A stretch of DNA of 64,000 nt from Spirochaetota bacterium (lineage in GTDB: Bacteria > Spirochaetota > Spirochaetia > SPDA01 > JAJSAL01): positions 1-64,000 of the forward strand of contig JAJSAL010000140.1 of NCBI GenBank assembly GCA_024274705.1, read 5' to 3'. A program made the position numbers and the translations under genes. Shown in pieces: positions 1 to 9,376 of this stretch. How positions within the stretch are numbered: the first letter of the stretch is position 1; every line of letters begins with the position of its first letter. The notes beneath the pieces were generated by a model. The model saw only the letters and a list, made by a program, of their open reading frames with translations, was not told the DNA's origin and did no database searches.

Positions 1-2
1 AT

Positions 3-167
3 CTGTCTTATCAACAAAGCAAGAACCTTTCAGAATATAGTAATAGCACTGAAAATAATATTATACCCGGGTACTATTTCGCTCAAACCTATCCTATGGC
101 ACAATTACAAGTGAACTGGGGGACAAAGATTAAAAGTTCTGAACTCATGCATGAAAAATGTGTCTAA
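3..167 (+). CDS. C-terminal fragment of a gene entering from the left edge (unknown product)
   Basis: Open frame 3 from the window edge to TAA at 165-167: ...LSYQQSKNLSEYSNSTENNIIPGYYFAQTYPMAQLQVNWGTKIKSSELMHEKCV*. Short, so weak evidence. Confidence 0.3.
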   Translation: MSYQQSKNLSEYSNSTENNIIPGYYFAQTYPMAQLQVNWGTKIKSSELMHEKCV

Positions 168-230
168 AAGTGAACCAAGTTCATTTAATCTTTATCACTC
201 CAGAAATTCCCCAACCTATAGGAGAACTGT

Positions 231-779
231 ATGAAACAGGTAAAGACCGCAAGTAAAAAAAACACTCGGAATTTTGCAGAATGGAACAACATCGCCGAAT
301 CAGTCGCCGATGCATTCAAGATGGACAATGAGGAGCGGGAATGCTTCCGTAACAAGAACCTGGCCCAATTGGTCGCGGCAATCCCGTAGCTGGCCGGCTG
401 CGAGGATCCCGGCAGGACAGCAATCACCCACTTGGGAGCTTACATCCTGTCCCTCAGGATTAAAACCGTCGCCAACTGCCAGCCGGCTGACAATGACTAC
501 CTTCTGAAACGTCTCGAAATGATCAACAACTTCATCGGAGGAGACAAGGAAATAATCGAAAGGGGAATGAGCCTTATCGCCCTCAACATGATTTCAGACT
601 ATGCCAGGGATATTGAAGAAGATCGTATTTTCTGTAAATATAACCCTGTAGGAGACGGCGTCATTGATTTTGAGGAAGAAAAACAGCGGTTGATCGAGAA
701 AATCGAATCCGTTGAATGCCCGGAAATGGACGCCATCATGAATATTGATGAGTCGATACAGGCTTATTGGCAACGATAA
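231..779 (+). pseudogene. Hypothetical protein interrupted by an in-frame amber codon (TAG 387-389)
   Basis: ATG at 231 (MKQVKTASKKNTRNFAEWNNIAESVADAFKMDNEERECFRNKNLAQLVAAIP*LAGCEDPGRTAITHLGAYILSLRIK...). 183 codons, same frame before and after TAG; the downstream part is the 432-779 ORF. Confidence 0.6.
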
Positions 780-2118
780 ATATCACTTGATACAGCATAA
801 AGCCGACACCGGTTTTGAAATCCAGCGAAAAACCGGTGTCGTACTATTCATACTTGCTGCAGCGGCAGCATTTGTAAATCTTTATCGAGGGATAAATATT
901 TTCAATGACTCTTTTTTTAATGCTCTTTTACATTATACTGTGCTGCCAACGTTTATTGGTTCAATTATATTTTTAATAACCGTATTCATAAAGACGAAGT
1001 ATTCCCGATATTTACAGGTATTTATCATCCTCGGGTTTGGTTTCACAACAACTATGCTTACTGAACCCGGTAATTTAACAGGATCATATATGTTTCTATT
1101 AGCTTTTGCTCTTTTATATCAGTATGATTTCCTGTCAAACCGGTTTGTTTCCAAAGTAACACTTGTATTTATCTCTTATTTGATAGCCTTTGTGGTAAAT
1201 ACCACAATGATCAGTAATTGGAAGTTTTTCTACGGGATCCCCACTATCTTGTTTACGATTGCTTCATTCTATCTTTTCTGGGTAGCATTTAATGAAGAAA
1301 TTAAAAATTATCTTTTTAACACAGATCAACTGAACATTAAGATTGATAAATACATAGAGGAAAACGTACACCTTTCCAAGGTTGCCCAACAAAGAAAGGA
1401 GGATTTAATCGATAGAAACATGGAACTGCAGAAGCAACTGAAAGAAAAGACCCTTTTAGAGGAGAATTTACGACGCACAATCGAACAAAAAGAAGTCCTT
1501 CTGCGTGAAGTCCACCACCGGGTAAAAAACAATCTTACCGTCATGTTGAGCATATTAAATCTACAGCTTGACCAGAATCTCACGGAAGAGATGAAAGATT
1601 TCATTCTTAAGAATAAAAACAGAATTCAGGCGATGGCAACTGTCCATGATCTCAACTATCAGGAGGAGAATTATTCAACCGTAGAACTTGGGTATTACTT
1701 ACGGAGCATCGTTGATGACATTCTTGTTTCTTATGATCTTTATCTTGATATTAATAAAACAGTTGAAGTTGAAGATTGTATCGTAACCCTCAATACCGCT
1801 ATTGCGTGTGGCTTGATTCTTAATGAATGTGTAACCAATTCCATAAAACATGCATTCGTTAACATGCAAGATGGAAAGGAGCTTACAATATCCGGAAAGT
1901 ATCTGCCTGATAATTCTTATAAACTTACTATTTCTGACAACGGCAACGGGAGCACCGGCTGCAGCGAAATGATAGAATCACAACCCTCCTTCGGAATCTG
2001 GCTAATAAAAAACATCGCTGAAGGGCAACTCAATGGATCCGCTGATTGCCGGCAGCATAATGGCACCATATGGGATATCACGTTTCCATTGTCGATGAAC
2101 CACAAAAACACTCAATAA
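745..2118 (+). CDS. Membrane sensor histidine kinase (HisKA_2-type, HATPase C-terminus)
   Basis: Multiple hydrophobic N-terminal segments, coiled coil, then EVLLREVHHRVKNNLTVMLSILNLQ and an N-box-like NECVTNSIKHAF. Start uncertain (TTG 745 or ATG 748). Confidence 0.8.
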   Translation: MMSRYRLIGNDKYHLIQHKADTGFEIQRKTGVVLFILAAAAAFVNLYRGINIFNDSFFNALLHYTVLPTFIGSIIFLITVFIKTKYSRYLQVFIILGFGFTTTMLTEPGNLTGSYMFLLAFALLYQYDFLSNRFVSKVTLVFISYLIAFVVNTTMISNWKFFYGIPTILFTIASFYLFWVAFNEEIKNYLFNTDQLNIKIDKYIEENVHLSKVAQQRKEDLIDRNMELQKQLKEKTLLEENLRRTIEQKEVLLREVHHRVKNNLTVMLSILNLQLDQNLTEEMKDFILKNKNRIQAMATVHDLNYQEENYSTVELGYYLRSIVDDILVSYDLYLDINKTVEVEDCIVTLNTAIACGLILNECVTNSIKHAFVNMQDGKELTISGKYLPDNSYKLTISDNGNGSTGCSEMIESQPSFGIWLIKNIAEGQLNGSADCRQHNGTIWDITFPLSMNHKNTQ

Positions 2119-2501
2119 AACTTATTCTTCACTTAAGTAATTCTTACACATCGCAATGATTTTTTCCCAGGCATCAACCTCTAATTCAACTGGAAAAGGG
2201 ACACCCGGTTACGAACTCATTTGCACTAACTGCCTTCAACTTTTCTGCATTAAGAAACTGCTACATAATGCTCGAAGATCTTCGCCCGATCCTGTCCTCC
2301 AAGAAATTACCAATGCTCATAAAAGGTGGCGGTTTTGCTCTGAAATTTCAATTTCTGTTACTCCGGATAACATATAAATATAAAAATTAGTTTTTTCCTG
2401 TTTTTCTTTTTTTTTGAGATATATTGAAATGGTTTGCCCAGAGATTTTTCTGGATGTGAGCCACACGTTATGCTTTGCTTTCACTATCAGGAGGTTCACA
2501 C

Positions 2502-2873
2502 ATGGCATATTCATATTCAATTTCATCTGCAAATAAGCTGATAAATGTCCGGATTCACGGCATCCTGCAAATCACTGAAGTATTAAACGGTATCAAAGAA
2601 GTATCGTTTGATGATCATTTCCAAACTGACTACAAAATGCTTGTAGAAGTACGTGATGTGCAATTCAGACCAACCGCGGCTGAAGTGAAACAAATTGCAG
2701 AGCTTATCGTAGATTTAAAAAAAGCGTTTACTAATAAGACTGCTTTAATGGTTCCAGGAAATTTTTTATACCAGATGGCTAAACTGGCTAAATATTACAT
2801 TAAGCAGAGAACGAACATAGAAATGGAGATTTTTGACAATATAAAAGACGCGGTTTCGTGGTTAAACGAATGA
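2502..2873 (+). CDS. STAS/SpoIIAA-like hypothetical protein
   Basis: ATG at 2502 preceded by AGGAGGTTCACAC; MAYSYSISSANKLINVRIHGILQITEVLNGIKEV... alpha/beta pattern. Confidence 0.55.
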   Translation: MAYSYSISSANKLINVRIHGILQITEVLNGIKEVSFDDHFQTDYKMLVEVRDVQFRPTAAEVKQIAELIVDLKKAFTNKTALMVPGNFLYQMAKLAKYYIKQRTNIEMEIFDNIKDAVSWLNE

Positions 2874-2959
2874 TTATTTTCAGATTTAGATTGTTATTCA
2901 CCTGTGGATGCTGTTCTTGCAGGGCTGCCGCGACCACTCTGTAAGTCTATTCAGATAGC

Positions 2960-2991
2960 AAGAAGGAGCGCCCGGTAGGGCGCTCCTTCTT
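2960..2991 (-). terminator. Hairpin terminator downstream of tRNA-Leu
   Basis: Perfect 14-bp inverted repeat AAGAAGGAGCGCCC-GGTA-GGGCGCTCCTTCTT immediately 3' of the tRNA on the minus strand. Confidence 0.65.
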
Positions 2992-3077
2992 GCCGGAGAC
3001 CGGACTTGAACCGGTACGGCTATGCAATAGCCGGGGGATTTTAAGTCCCCGGTGTCTACCAATTCCACCACTCCGGC
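2991..3077 (-). tRNA. tRNA-Leu(UAA), CCA not encoded
   Basis: Minus strand GCCGGAGTGGTGGAATTGGTAGACACCGGGGACTTAAAATCCCCCGGCTATTGCATAGCCGTACCGGTTCAAGTCCGGTCTCCGGCA: 7-bp acceptor stem, anticodon loop CTTAAAA, long variable arm, TTCAAGTCC T-loop. Confidence 0.95.
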
Positions 3078-3097
3078 AATGGAATTTACCGAAGTGA

Positions 3098-3126
3098 AGT
3101 ATATAACCCACACAACCCTTGGTCAA
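3098..3126 (-). promoter_or_regulatory. Sigma70-type promoter for tRNA-Leu
   Basis: Minus strand TTGACC-N17-TATACT, about 20 bp upstream of the tRNA 5' end. Confidence 0.7.
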
Positions 3127-3267
3127 CTCCAACGACCGCTTCTGCTGAGTTCTTCTTTGGCAGTATACCTGTACTACAGATTTCTTGCAGCACAACCGGT
3201 TTTTAGATACTAGAAGCATATTGACAAGTGAATTGTTTTTCTTCACCCTCCCCATAGCGGGTATACA

Positions 3268-4071
3268 ATGACACTGGCTGATGATCTTAACGGTATGATA
3301 GATTCTCATTTCCACTCCCTGGAAATGGATAAAAAAGGAATCAAACCTGCGAAAGCTTTGGAAAGTGCATTTGCAAACGGGTTGTCCGCGGCTGTGGATA
3401 TCGGTCTTTCCATTGAGGCTTTCGAAAAACAAAAAGCCTTGACCGCGGCATTTCCCCAGGTGTACTACACCCTGGGACTATATCCTGGTAATGCAGGACA
3501 TCCTGCTTCTTTGAAAAATCTTGACTTACTGGAAAGCTATGCAGCCTCAGGAGACATACTCGCCATCGGTGAATGCGGCCTGGACTATTACTGGATGTAC
3601 AGCACGAAAGATGAACAGAAAGATCTGTTTATCTCCCAGATAGCTATCGCAAACTGTTGTAACCTTCCCATCATCGTACATAACAGGGAGGGCGATGATG
3701 ATACCCTTGATGTTTTAGCACATCATCCCCCCGGGGCCGGAGGAGTTATGCACTGTTACTCTTCTGATGCGGCATATGCAAAGAAAGTTATCGATATAGG
3801 GATGTACATCTCATTTGCCGGCAATGTAACCTATAACAATGCCTATCCATTACAGGAAACCGCTAAAAAGATTCCCCTTTCCTCCATTATCATCGAAACC
3901 GATGCACCTTACCTTGCACCGGTACCCATACGCTGTAAACCATGCACACCTGGCGCTGTACAGCATACGTATAAATTTATTGCAGAATTACGTAATATGC
4001 ATATGAATGATCTCATCGCCGGAGTACGGGATAATTTCGTGAACCTCTTCCAGATCAATCTTCGAGAATAA
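3268..4071 (+). CDS. tatD: TatD family metal-dependent hydrolase/DNase
   Basis: DSHFHS, GECGLDYYW, IVHNRE, MHCYSSD and ETDAPYLAP motifs. Confidence 0.9.
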   Translation: MTLADDLNGMIDSHFHSLEMDKKGIKPAKALESAFANGLSAAVDIGLSIEAFEKQKALTAAFPQVYYTLGLYPGNAGHPASLKNLDLLESYAASGDILAIGECGLDYYWMYSTKDEQKDLFISQIAIANCCNLPIIVHNREGDDDTLDVLAHHPPGAGGVMHCYSSDAAYAKKVIDIGMYISFAGNVTYNNAYPLQETAKKIPLSSIIIETDAPYLAPVPIRCKPCTPGAVQHTYKFIAELRNMHMNDLIAGVRDNFVNLFQINLRE

Positions 4072-5218
4072 AGATTTCCACCCGCCGGTTTTGCGCCCTG
4101 CCCTCTTCCGTATCATTGGATGCGACCGGTTCCATTCCTGCCCTGCCTTCAAATAGAAAGCGTTTTGCCGGGATTCCCTGGGCAGAAAGGATATCGACAA
4201 CCGCTTTGGCCCTCTCTATAGAGAGTATATACTGACTTTCATAGGTACCAATATCCGCCGTGTGTCCGACAACCAGGATAGAACGATCCGGAATCTTTTG
4301 CAGTGCTGTGGCAACTGCGGCAATACGGCCCTCTTCCCCGGGGAGAAATACCGCCTTGTCCGGCTGGAAGCGTATGTTCTGCAGGGTGAGGGATACCCCC
4401 TCCTCCCGTTTTTCCACGGTTACGTCTTCAACACCGGAATCCTGCAGCTCTTTCAGTAGTTCTTTCTCCACCAGGTCTCTGTCCAGCGGCTTGAATGAGC
4501 CGTACCATGTAAGCGTGAATCCTTTATAGGATATCTTTTCTCCATTTCTATAGGTAAAGAGATCCTCCATCTGGTCCCTGAGGAACATGGCCCCGCTCTT
4601 GCCTAAAAAGATACTGACCACGTGTTTCCCGGATATCCTGGAAAGATTTGAATCGCCGCCAGGATCATCTCCGGCGGAATAACGAAGAGCGTACCGGGCG
4701 GAAAAGGAATAACCCGGTTCCCCGTTATATTCGATAGGACCTTTGTAGATATATTCGCAGTAAAAACGAACTGCTGTTGTATTTCCATCACGCCGGGGAT
4801 CGACGATAACTTCTCCGAAATCTCTCCAGGAATCACCTATCGACAGGTCGGTTGCAGGAAACAGGGGGAAACTACGCAGCCTTGGATACCCCTGGTCATG
4901 TTCAAGGACAAACTGGCCGTTATCCCGGATGGCAAACGCTGCTGTAACGGTCTGTTCCACACGGTGAGCGGTTTGGGTATTCTCCGTGGTTTCTTCAAAA
5001 ATATAAAATCGTCCCTCATATGTACCCGAGGATCCTTCCAGGAGGTTCCCGCGAATTTCCCGGTACACGTATCCTGCATACTTGCCGTTTATCCGTTTTC
5101 GCAGGTTGTACTTCTCAGTGATCCTAAACCTGGAATCTCTTGGGAAGCTGAACGTATCCGGCATTACCCATGGGAGGTAAGTAAGTAAGAATAAAATAGT
5201 GATTAGAATAGTCTTCAG
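4055..5218 (-). CDS. OmpA family protein with predicted signal peptide; probable CTG start
   Basis: C-terminal OmpA domain (VVGHTADIGTYESQYILSIERAKAVVDILSAQGI...GRAQNRRVEIFI). In-frame extension from CTG 5218: LKTILITILFLLTYLPWVMPDTFSFP. CTG directly follows the bactofilin TAG. Confidence 0.8.
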   Translation of the reverse strand: MKTILITILFLLTYLPWVMPDTFSFPRDSRFRITEKYNLRKRINGKYAGYVYREIRGNLLEGSSGTYEGRFYIFEETTENTQTAHRVEQTVTAAFAIRDNGQFVLEHDQGYPRLRSFPLFPATDLSIGDSWRDFGEVIVDPRRDGNTTAVRFYCEYIYKGPIEYNGEPGYSFSARYALRYSAGDDPGGDSNLSRISGKHVVSIFLGKSGAMFLRDQMEDLFTYRNGEKISYKGFTLTWYGSFKPLDRDLVEKELLKELQDSGVEDVTVEKREEGVSLTLQNIRFQPDKAVFLPGEEGRIAAVATALQKIPDRSILVVGHTADIGTYESQYILSIERAKAVVDILSAQGIPAKRFLFEGRAGMEPVASNDTEEGRAQNRRVEIFILED

Positions 5219-5602
5219 CTACTCTTTCCTGTTGTAAATAGATTCTATGTACTGTTTGGTGTTTCCTGTTTCAAAATGACTTATCGTACATTTCCCTTCA
5301 AGAACGACCCCTTCCTGAATAATCAGTTCAGGGGTCTTAAGATTTCCAAGGACCCGTGCCGTCGACAGCAGGAGAATCCTGGCAGCGGCAGTGATATTGC
5401 CGATAACAACACCTTCCACCACCACACTTGTCGCTGTTATGTCTGTCTTTACCCTGCCTGTAGAACCAACCTGGATGTGCTCCACATGAAGACACTTCCC
5501 TTCAAATGTACCGTCAATTCTCAGGTTTCCCTGGATGGAAAATTGGCCGTCGAACCGGGAGTTCTCCCCAATTGTGTTGTTTGCCTCAATATCTATCTGC
5601 AC
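5219..5602 (-). CDS. Bactofilin (polymer-forming cytoskeletal protein)
   Basis: MQIDIEANNTIGENSRFDGQFSIQGNLRIDGTFEGKCLHVEHIQVGSTGRVKTDITATSVVVEGVVIGNITA... repetitive beta-helix pattern; GTG start. Confidence 0.88.
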   Translation of the reverse strand: MQIDIEANNTIGENSRFDGQFSIQGNLRIDGTFEGKCLHVEHIQVGSTGRVKTDITATSVVVEGVVIGNITAAARILLLSTARVLGNLKTPELIIQEGVVLEGKCTISHFETGNTKQYIESIYNRKE

Positions 5603-5637
5603 ACATCGCTCCGCAACACCCTGACCATTCAGGGTAG

Positions 5638-5663
5638 AAAAAAAGCCCTCGTAATCGAGGGCT
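5638..5663 (-). terminator. Rho-independent terminator downstream of the second flaA
   Basis: Minus strand AGCCCTCG-ATTA-CGAGGGCT followed by a T-run. Confidence 0.85.
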
Positions 5664-5686
5664 CATATATAATACGTCCGTGAATG

Positions 5687-6394
5687 TTACCACGAATCCA
5701 CCATATCGTCGATATCCCGGCTTTCTTCAGGGAAAAGGTCGGTAACAGCCCTCAAATCATCAAAGTAGATGTAGTAGCTGCCGTAGGATTCAGCGGGATC
5801 GGTCTCCACGATAAACCCAAGCACCTTGATCCCGGCCTGGGTTGAAAAATGAAAATCCTGCTGCCGGAGTGATGGAGGAATTGCAACGGTAAGCTTTTTC
5901 CATCCGGAAAAATTGAGTTTTCCCATGGTCACTTCAGCCCTCCCGCCATACTGGTCCTCTATAAGGATTTTAAGCACATGGTTGTAATTCCGGCCTACAA
6001 CCCACAGGGAAATCGTTTTGCAAATTCCTTCGATTGGAAGAGGCCTTACAGGATAGAGGGCGAATGTTTTTGGACCGCGGAAATAGAACCGGATTTTCAT
6101 ACCCACTACGTATTTATCCCGCTCCTTGATATTCGCCTCAGCTTCACCCTCCAGGGGTTCTTTATCTGCAGGAGCTCCCTCGAATCTTCGAATGGTTGCC
6201 AATCCGTCATCTGTAGAAATAGCAGCATACCAGAATCCTGCATCTTCGAATTTAGTAACCGAGATTTCACGAAGCTTCTGTTGAGCTGCATCTCTTCCAA
6301 TCTGTGTCGCATCGACTCCCTGTTGGGCAGTAAGTGAAACTGCTGCAAATAATAGACACAATGCAAATATGATAAACCGTTTTGCATTTTTCAC
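5687..6394 (-). CDS. Flagellar filament outer layer protein FlaA family (second copy)
   Basis: Signal peptide; ...KTISLWVVGRNYNHVLKILIEDQYGGRAEVTMGKLNFSGWKKLTVAIPPSLRQ...YYIYFDDLRAVTDLF. Confidence 0.85.
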   Translation of the reverse strand: MKNAKRFIIFALCLLFAAVSLTAQQGVDATQIGRDAAQQKLREISVTKFEDAGFWYAAISTDDGLATIRRFEGAPADKEPLEGEAEANIKERDKYVVGMKIRFYFRGPKTFALYPVRPLPIEGICKTISLWVVGRNYNHVLKILIEDQYGGRAEVTMGKLNFSGWKKLTVAIPPSLRQQDFHFSTQAGIKVLGFIVETDPAESYGSYYIYFDDLRAVTDLFPEESRDIDDMVDSW

Positions 6395-6396
6395 TG

Positions 6397-7224
6397 TTAG
6401 TTACCCCCCTCGCTGTTCCAGGTTTCCTGGATAAAATCAAAGTCCGCCAGATCGTCACCATCAAACCTTGAAACAAAAATGTCTGTGAGCACTTTGATAT
6501 GATCAATGTAGATAAGAAAATCATCGACCCTTTCCTCCGGCTTTGTCCAGAGTACCAGTTTTACCAGTTTTAGTTCCTTCAGATATCCCCCGGAAGTAAC
6601 ATATCCGCCCTCCTGGGGAATATAGGTCGGAATATTAACTCTCAGATTTCTCCAGCCGGTGTGCCTGATACCGCCGAAATTGAGCACGTGAACGATTCCC
6701 CTGAAATCCCGGATATGCATTTCCATATAGTAATCGAAATTTGCTCCCCATACCCAGAAATCGATCGTTTTCGCACGCCCGGGGATAGTGATTTCGTTGT
6801 TGGCCTCCAGACTTCTGGGTACCAATCCTCCATCGCTTTTCACTGCCGGAATAAACTCTATCCAGTTATACCCCCGCCGGTCGAATTTCCCATGAACACC
6901 CAGTACTTTGTACGGTTTGTTCTCCTTATTTGCTCCAAAGAGCGCATCCGGCCAGGTTTCGACATATTGATAAGATTCCCCGAGAATAAAATCGTAGTTT
7001 CCCTCTTCCTTGTTCTGGACCAGATCTGCACTTACAAACTTACTGCCTCGGACAATCCATTCACTGGAGGGCCATTCAGCAGATTCCGGATCGTCAGGCC
7101 GATCAAAACTTTCCAGCACACGTGAGACAAGATTCTCTGTGACGCTATCTGCTGCAACAGGCGCCGCTATTGCAAAGGGAAGAAGCAACAGAAGGCAAAG
7201 GGTCAGCAGGTTGCCTTTTCTCAT
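6397..7224 (-). CDS. flaA: Flagellar filament outer layer protein FlaA
   Basis: Signal peptide; TIDFWVWGANFDYYMEMHIRDFRGIVHVLNFGGIRHTGWRNLRVNIPTYIPQ...IYIDHIKVLTDIF. Confidence 0.88.
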   Translation of the reverse strand: MRKGNLLTLCLLLLLPFAIAAPVAADSVTENLVSRVLESFDRPDDPESAEWPSSEWIVRGSKFVSADLVQNKEEGNYDFILGESYQYVETWPDALFGANKENKPYKVLGVHGKFDRRGYNWIEFIPAVKSDGGLVPRSLEANNEITIPGRAKTIDFWVWGANFDYYMEMHIRDFRGIVHVLNFGGIRHTGWRNLRVNIPTYIPQEGGYVTSGGYLKELKLVKLVLWTKPEERVDDFLIYIDHIKVLTDIFVSRFDGDDLADFDFIQETWNSEGGN

Positions 7225-7283
7225 TATTCACTCCTTTTAAATGGAAAAAGTATAAGAAATTACATCGTATGTTCACATTTTGA

Positions 7284-7312
7284 ATTATATTTCCATAGCA
7301 ATTCTTTGTCAA
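7284..7312 (-). promoter_or_regulatory. Consensus sigma70 promoter of the flaA pair
   Basis: Minus strand TTGACA-N17-TATAAT, exact consensus boxes with 17-bp spacing. Confidence 0.8.
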
Positions 7313-7342
7313 ATATTTTTCTTTTTTCCCGCGACTTATGTT

Positions 7343-8206
7343 TTACCTCTTTTCTGCCGGGACAGGAGTAAAAAATGCCTGAAACACCTGTTCCTTTTCC
7401 TCTGTTTTCAGCATTTCTATAGCAGTTGATACCAATCCCGTGTGATCAAAATCGATGAACCCGGCGATATTCCCTTCAATTTGTCCCTCAGGGACCGCTG
7501 TATCCAGTATGACAGCTCTTTTTTCCCGGACCAGTGTGTCCATACAAATACTGTTCAGTTTTGATGCCGAGACGAGCACCAGCGTCATCCTCTGTTCCCG
7601 GATCTTCTGCAGAGCCTGCTGTACCTTCCGCTCCTCATCCAGTGAATTAAAATCGTACACTTCCAACCGGACTTCACTGCCCTGAAATGAAAACCCGGCA
7701 ATAAAAGCTTCCAGTTCTTTTTTCCGGCTTTCCATACCGGTGAATACAACCGCACCGACAGTTGGTGCATCTGGCTCCTCATCCAAGGCAAAAGAATAGG
7801 CATACTCTCCCGCTTTGTAAAAAGCTTCCTCCCGGAGAAGCCGTATAACCCGGTCTCCGGGAAAACTCATGGTACCTCCCCAATCCAGAAAAACGCACCG
7901 GTCCAGGTCTATGGTAAAGTCGAAACCTGTTACCGCTTCTGATAGAAGGGGGCTCACAATACAACCAGGGTATGATGACTTTACTATTTCCTGTTCCAGG
8001 ACGTTCTCAATTCCTTCCGAAAACCGGACAATCCGATAGCTCAAACGTACGGATTGTTGATCCTCCACTGCTGCAACCGTTTCTCTTTGAGACCCGGTTT
8101 CCTCGATTATACGATACCAGGCAGGATCGGTGATGATCGTAAGGCCGGGCCGGGAACAAGACAGGATCAGTATACAGAAAGAGAACAGCAGTAAAGCACT
8201 TCTCAT
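7343..8206 (-). CDS. Lipoprotein, possible substrate-binding-like fold
   Basis: Lipobox-type signal LLLFSFCILILSCSRPG; alternating alpha/beta sequence. Confidence 0.6.
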   Translation of the reverse strand: MRSALLLFSFCILILSCSRPGLTIITDPAWYRIIEETGSQRETVAAVEDQQSVRLSYRIVRFSEGIENVLEQEIVKSSYPGCIVSPLLSEAVTGFDFTIDLDRCVFLDWGGTMSFPGDRVIRLLREEAFYKAGEYAYSFALDEEPDAPTVGAVVFTGMESRKKELEAFIAGFSFQGSEVRLEVYDFNSLDEERKVQQALQKIREQRMTLVLVSASKLNSICMDTLVREKRAVILDTAVPEGQIEGNIAGFIDFDHTGLVSTAIEMLKTEEKEQVFQAFFTPVPAEKR

Positions 8207-8251
8207 GGGGTCACCCTATCACCCTGTACTTTGCGTGGTCAAGCCGACTGC

Positions 8252-8280
8252 TTGACACCAATACCCGGTAGACTTAGAAT
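8252..8280 (+). promoter_or_regulatory. Sigma70 promoter of fba
   Basis: TTGACA-N17-TAGAAT upstream of fba. Confidence 0.75.
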
Positions 8281-8313
8281 CATTTTCATTCAGATTCACA
8301 AGGAGTAATATCC

Positions 8314-9312
8314 ATGACATCTTATACTGAATTGGGACTTGTTAATACAAAGGAACTGTTTTCAAAGGCAATGGACGGTAAATATGCCATTCCTGCTTAT
8401 AACTTCAACAATATGGAACAGCTTCAGGCCATTATCGGAGCATGTGTTGAAACCCGGTCTCCGGTTATCCTCCAGGTTTCCTCAGGAGCCCGAAAGTACG
8501 CAAATCAGACTCTACTGCGTTATATGGCTCAGGGTGCAGTAGAATATGCAAAGGAACTCGGGGTTTTCGTACCGGTAGCGCTTCATCTCGATCATGGTGA
8601 TACATTTGAACTGTGCAAAAGCTGTATCGAATACGGATTTTCATCGGTCATGATCGATGGATCACACCATCCGTATGAAGAAAACGTCGCTCTCACTAAA
8701 AAGGTGGTTGATTTTGCCCATTCACAGGATAAGTACGTGACGGTGGAAGGTGAACTTGGTGTACTCGCCGGAATCGAAGACGATGTCGTGGCAGAAAAGT
8801 CCACTTATACAAAACCGGAGGAAGTAATCGACTTTGTTTCACGGACCAACGTGGATTCTCTTGCCATATCAATCGGTACTTCCCACGGCGCTAACAAGTT
8901 CACTCCGGAGCAGTGCACACGAGACGAAAAGGGAAGACTGATTCCCCCACCCCTGAAATTCGATATTCTGGAAGCAATTGAAACGAAACTGCCTGGGTTT
9001 CCCATTGTACTGCACGGTTCATCTTCCGTCCCTGAAGACATGGTTAACATTATCAATTCATTCGGCGGTAAACTGAAAGACGCAGTAGGTATCCCGGAAG
9101 AACAGCTGAGAAAAGCTGCTACTTCAGCTGTATGCAAAATCAACATCGATTCAGATGGCCGGCTGGTTATGACCGCTGCGATACGGAAGCATATGGCGGA
9201 ACATCCTGCTGATTTTGACCCGAGAAAGTATCTCGGACCTGCCAGGGAAGCGCTTAAACAAATGTACAAGGATAAAATCATCAATGTACTCGGATCTGAC
9301 AGTAAGATCTAA
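8314..9312 (+). CDS. fba: Class II fructose-bisphosphate aldolase
   Basis: YAIPAYNFNNMEQLQAI, ALHLDHGDTFELCKSCI, MIDGSHHPYEENV, LAISIGTSHGANKF, LHGSSSVPE; SD AAGGAG. Confidence 0.95.
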   Translation: MTSYTELGLVNTKELFSKAMDGKYAIPAYNFNNMEQLQAIIGACVETRSPVILQVSSGARKYANQTLLRYMAQGAVEYAKELGVFVPVALHLDHGDTFELCKSCIEYGFSSVMIDGSHHPYEENVALTKKVVDFAHSQDKYVTVEGELGVLAGIEDDVVAEKSTYTKPEEVIDFVSRTNVDSLAISIGTSHGANKFTPEQCTRDEKGRLIPPPLKFDILEAIETKLPGFPIVLHGSSSVPEDMVNIINSFGGKLKDAVGIPEEQLRKAATSAVCKINIDSDGRLVMTAAIRKHMAEHPADFDPRKYLGPAREALKQMYKDKIINVLGSDSKI

Positions 9313-9331
9313 AGTTCCGGATGTGAACAAT

Positions 9332-9376
9332 GAGCCGCTTTCTCAATCCATTCAGGTTCAGGAAGCGGCTTTCTTA
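9332..9376 (+). terminator. Hairpin terminator after fba
   Basis: GAGCCGCTTTCT...AGGAAGCGGCTTTCTT inverted repeat followed by a T-rich tract. Confidence 0.55.

Noticed and set aside
185-427. 80-aa minus-strand ORF
   Set aside because: Antisense to the better supported 231-779 frame.
274-507. 77-aa plus-strand ORF
   Set aside because: Out of frame with the 231-779 gene and of low-complexity composition.
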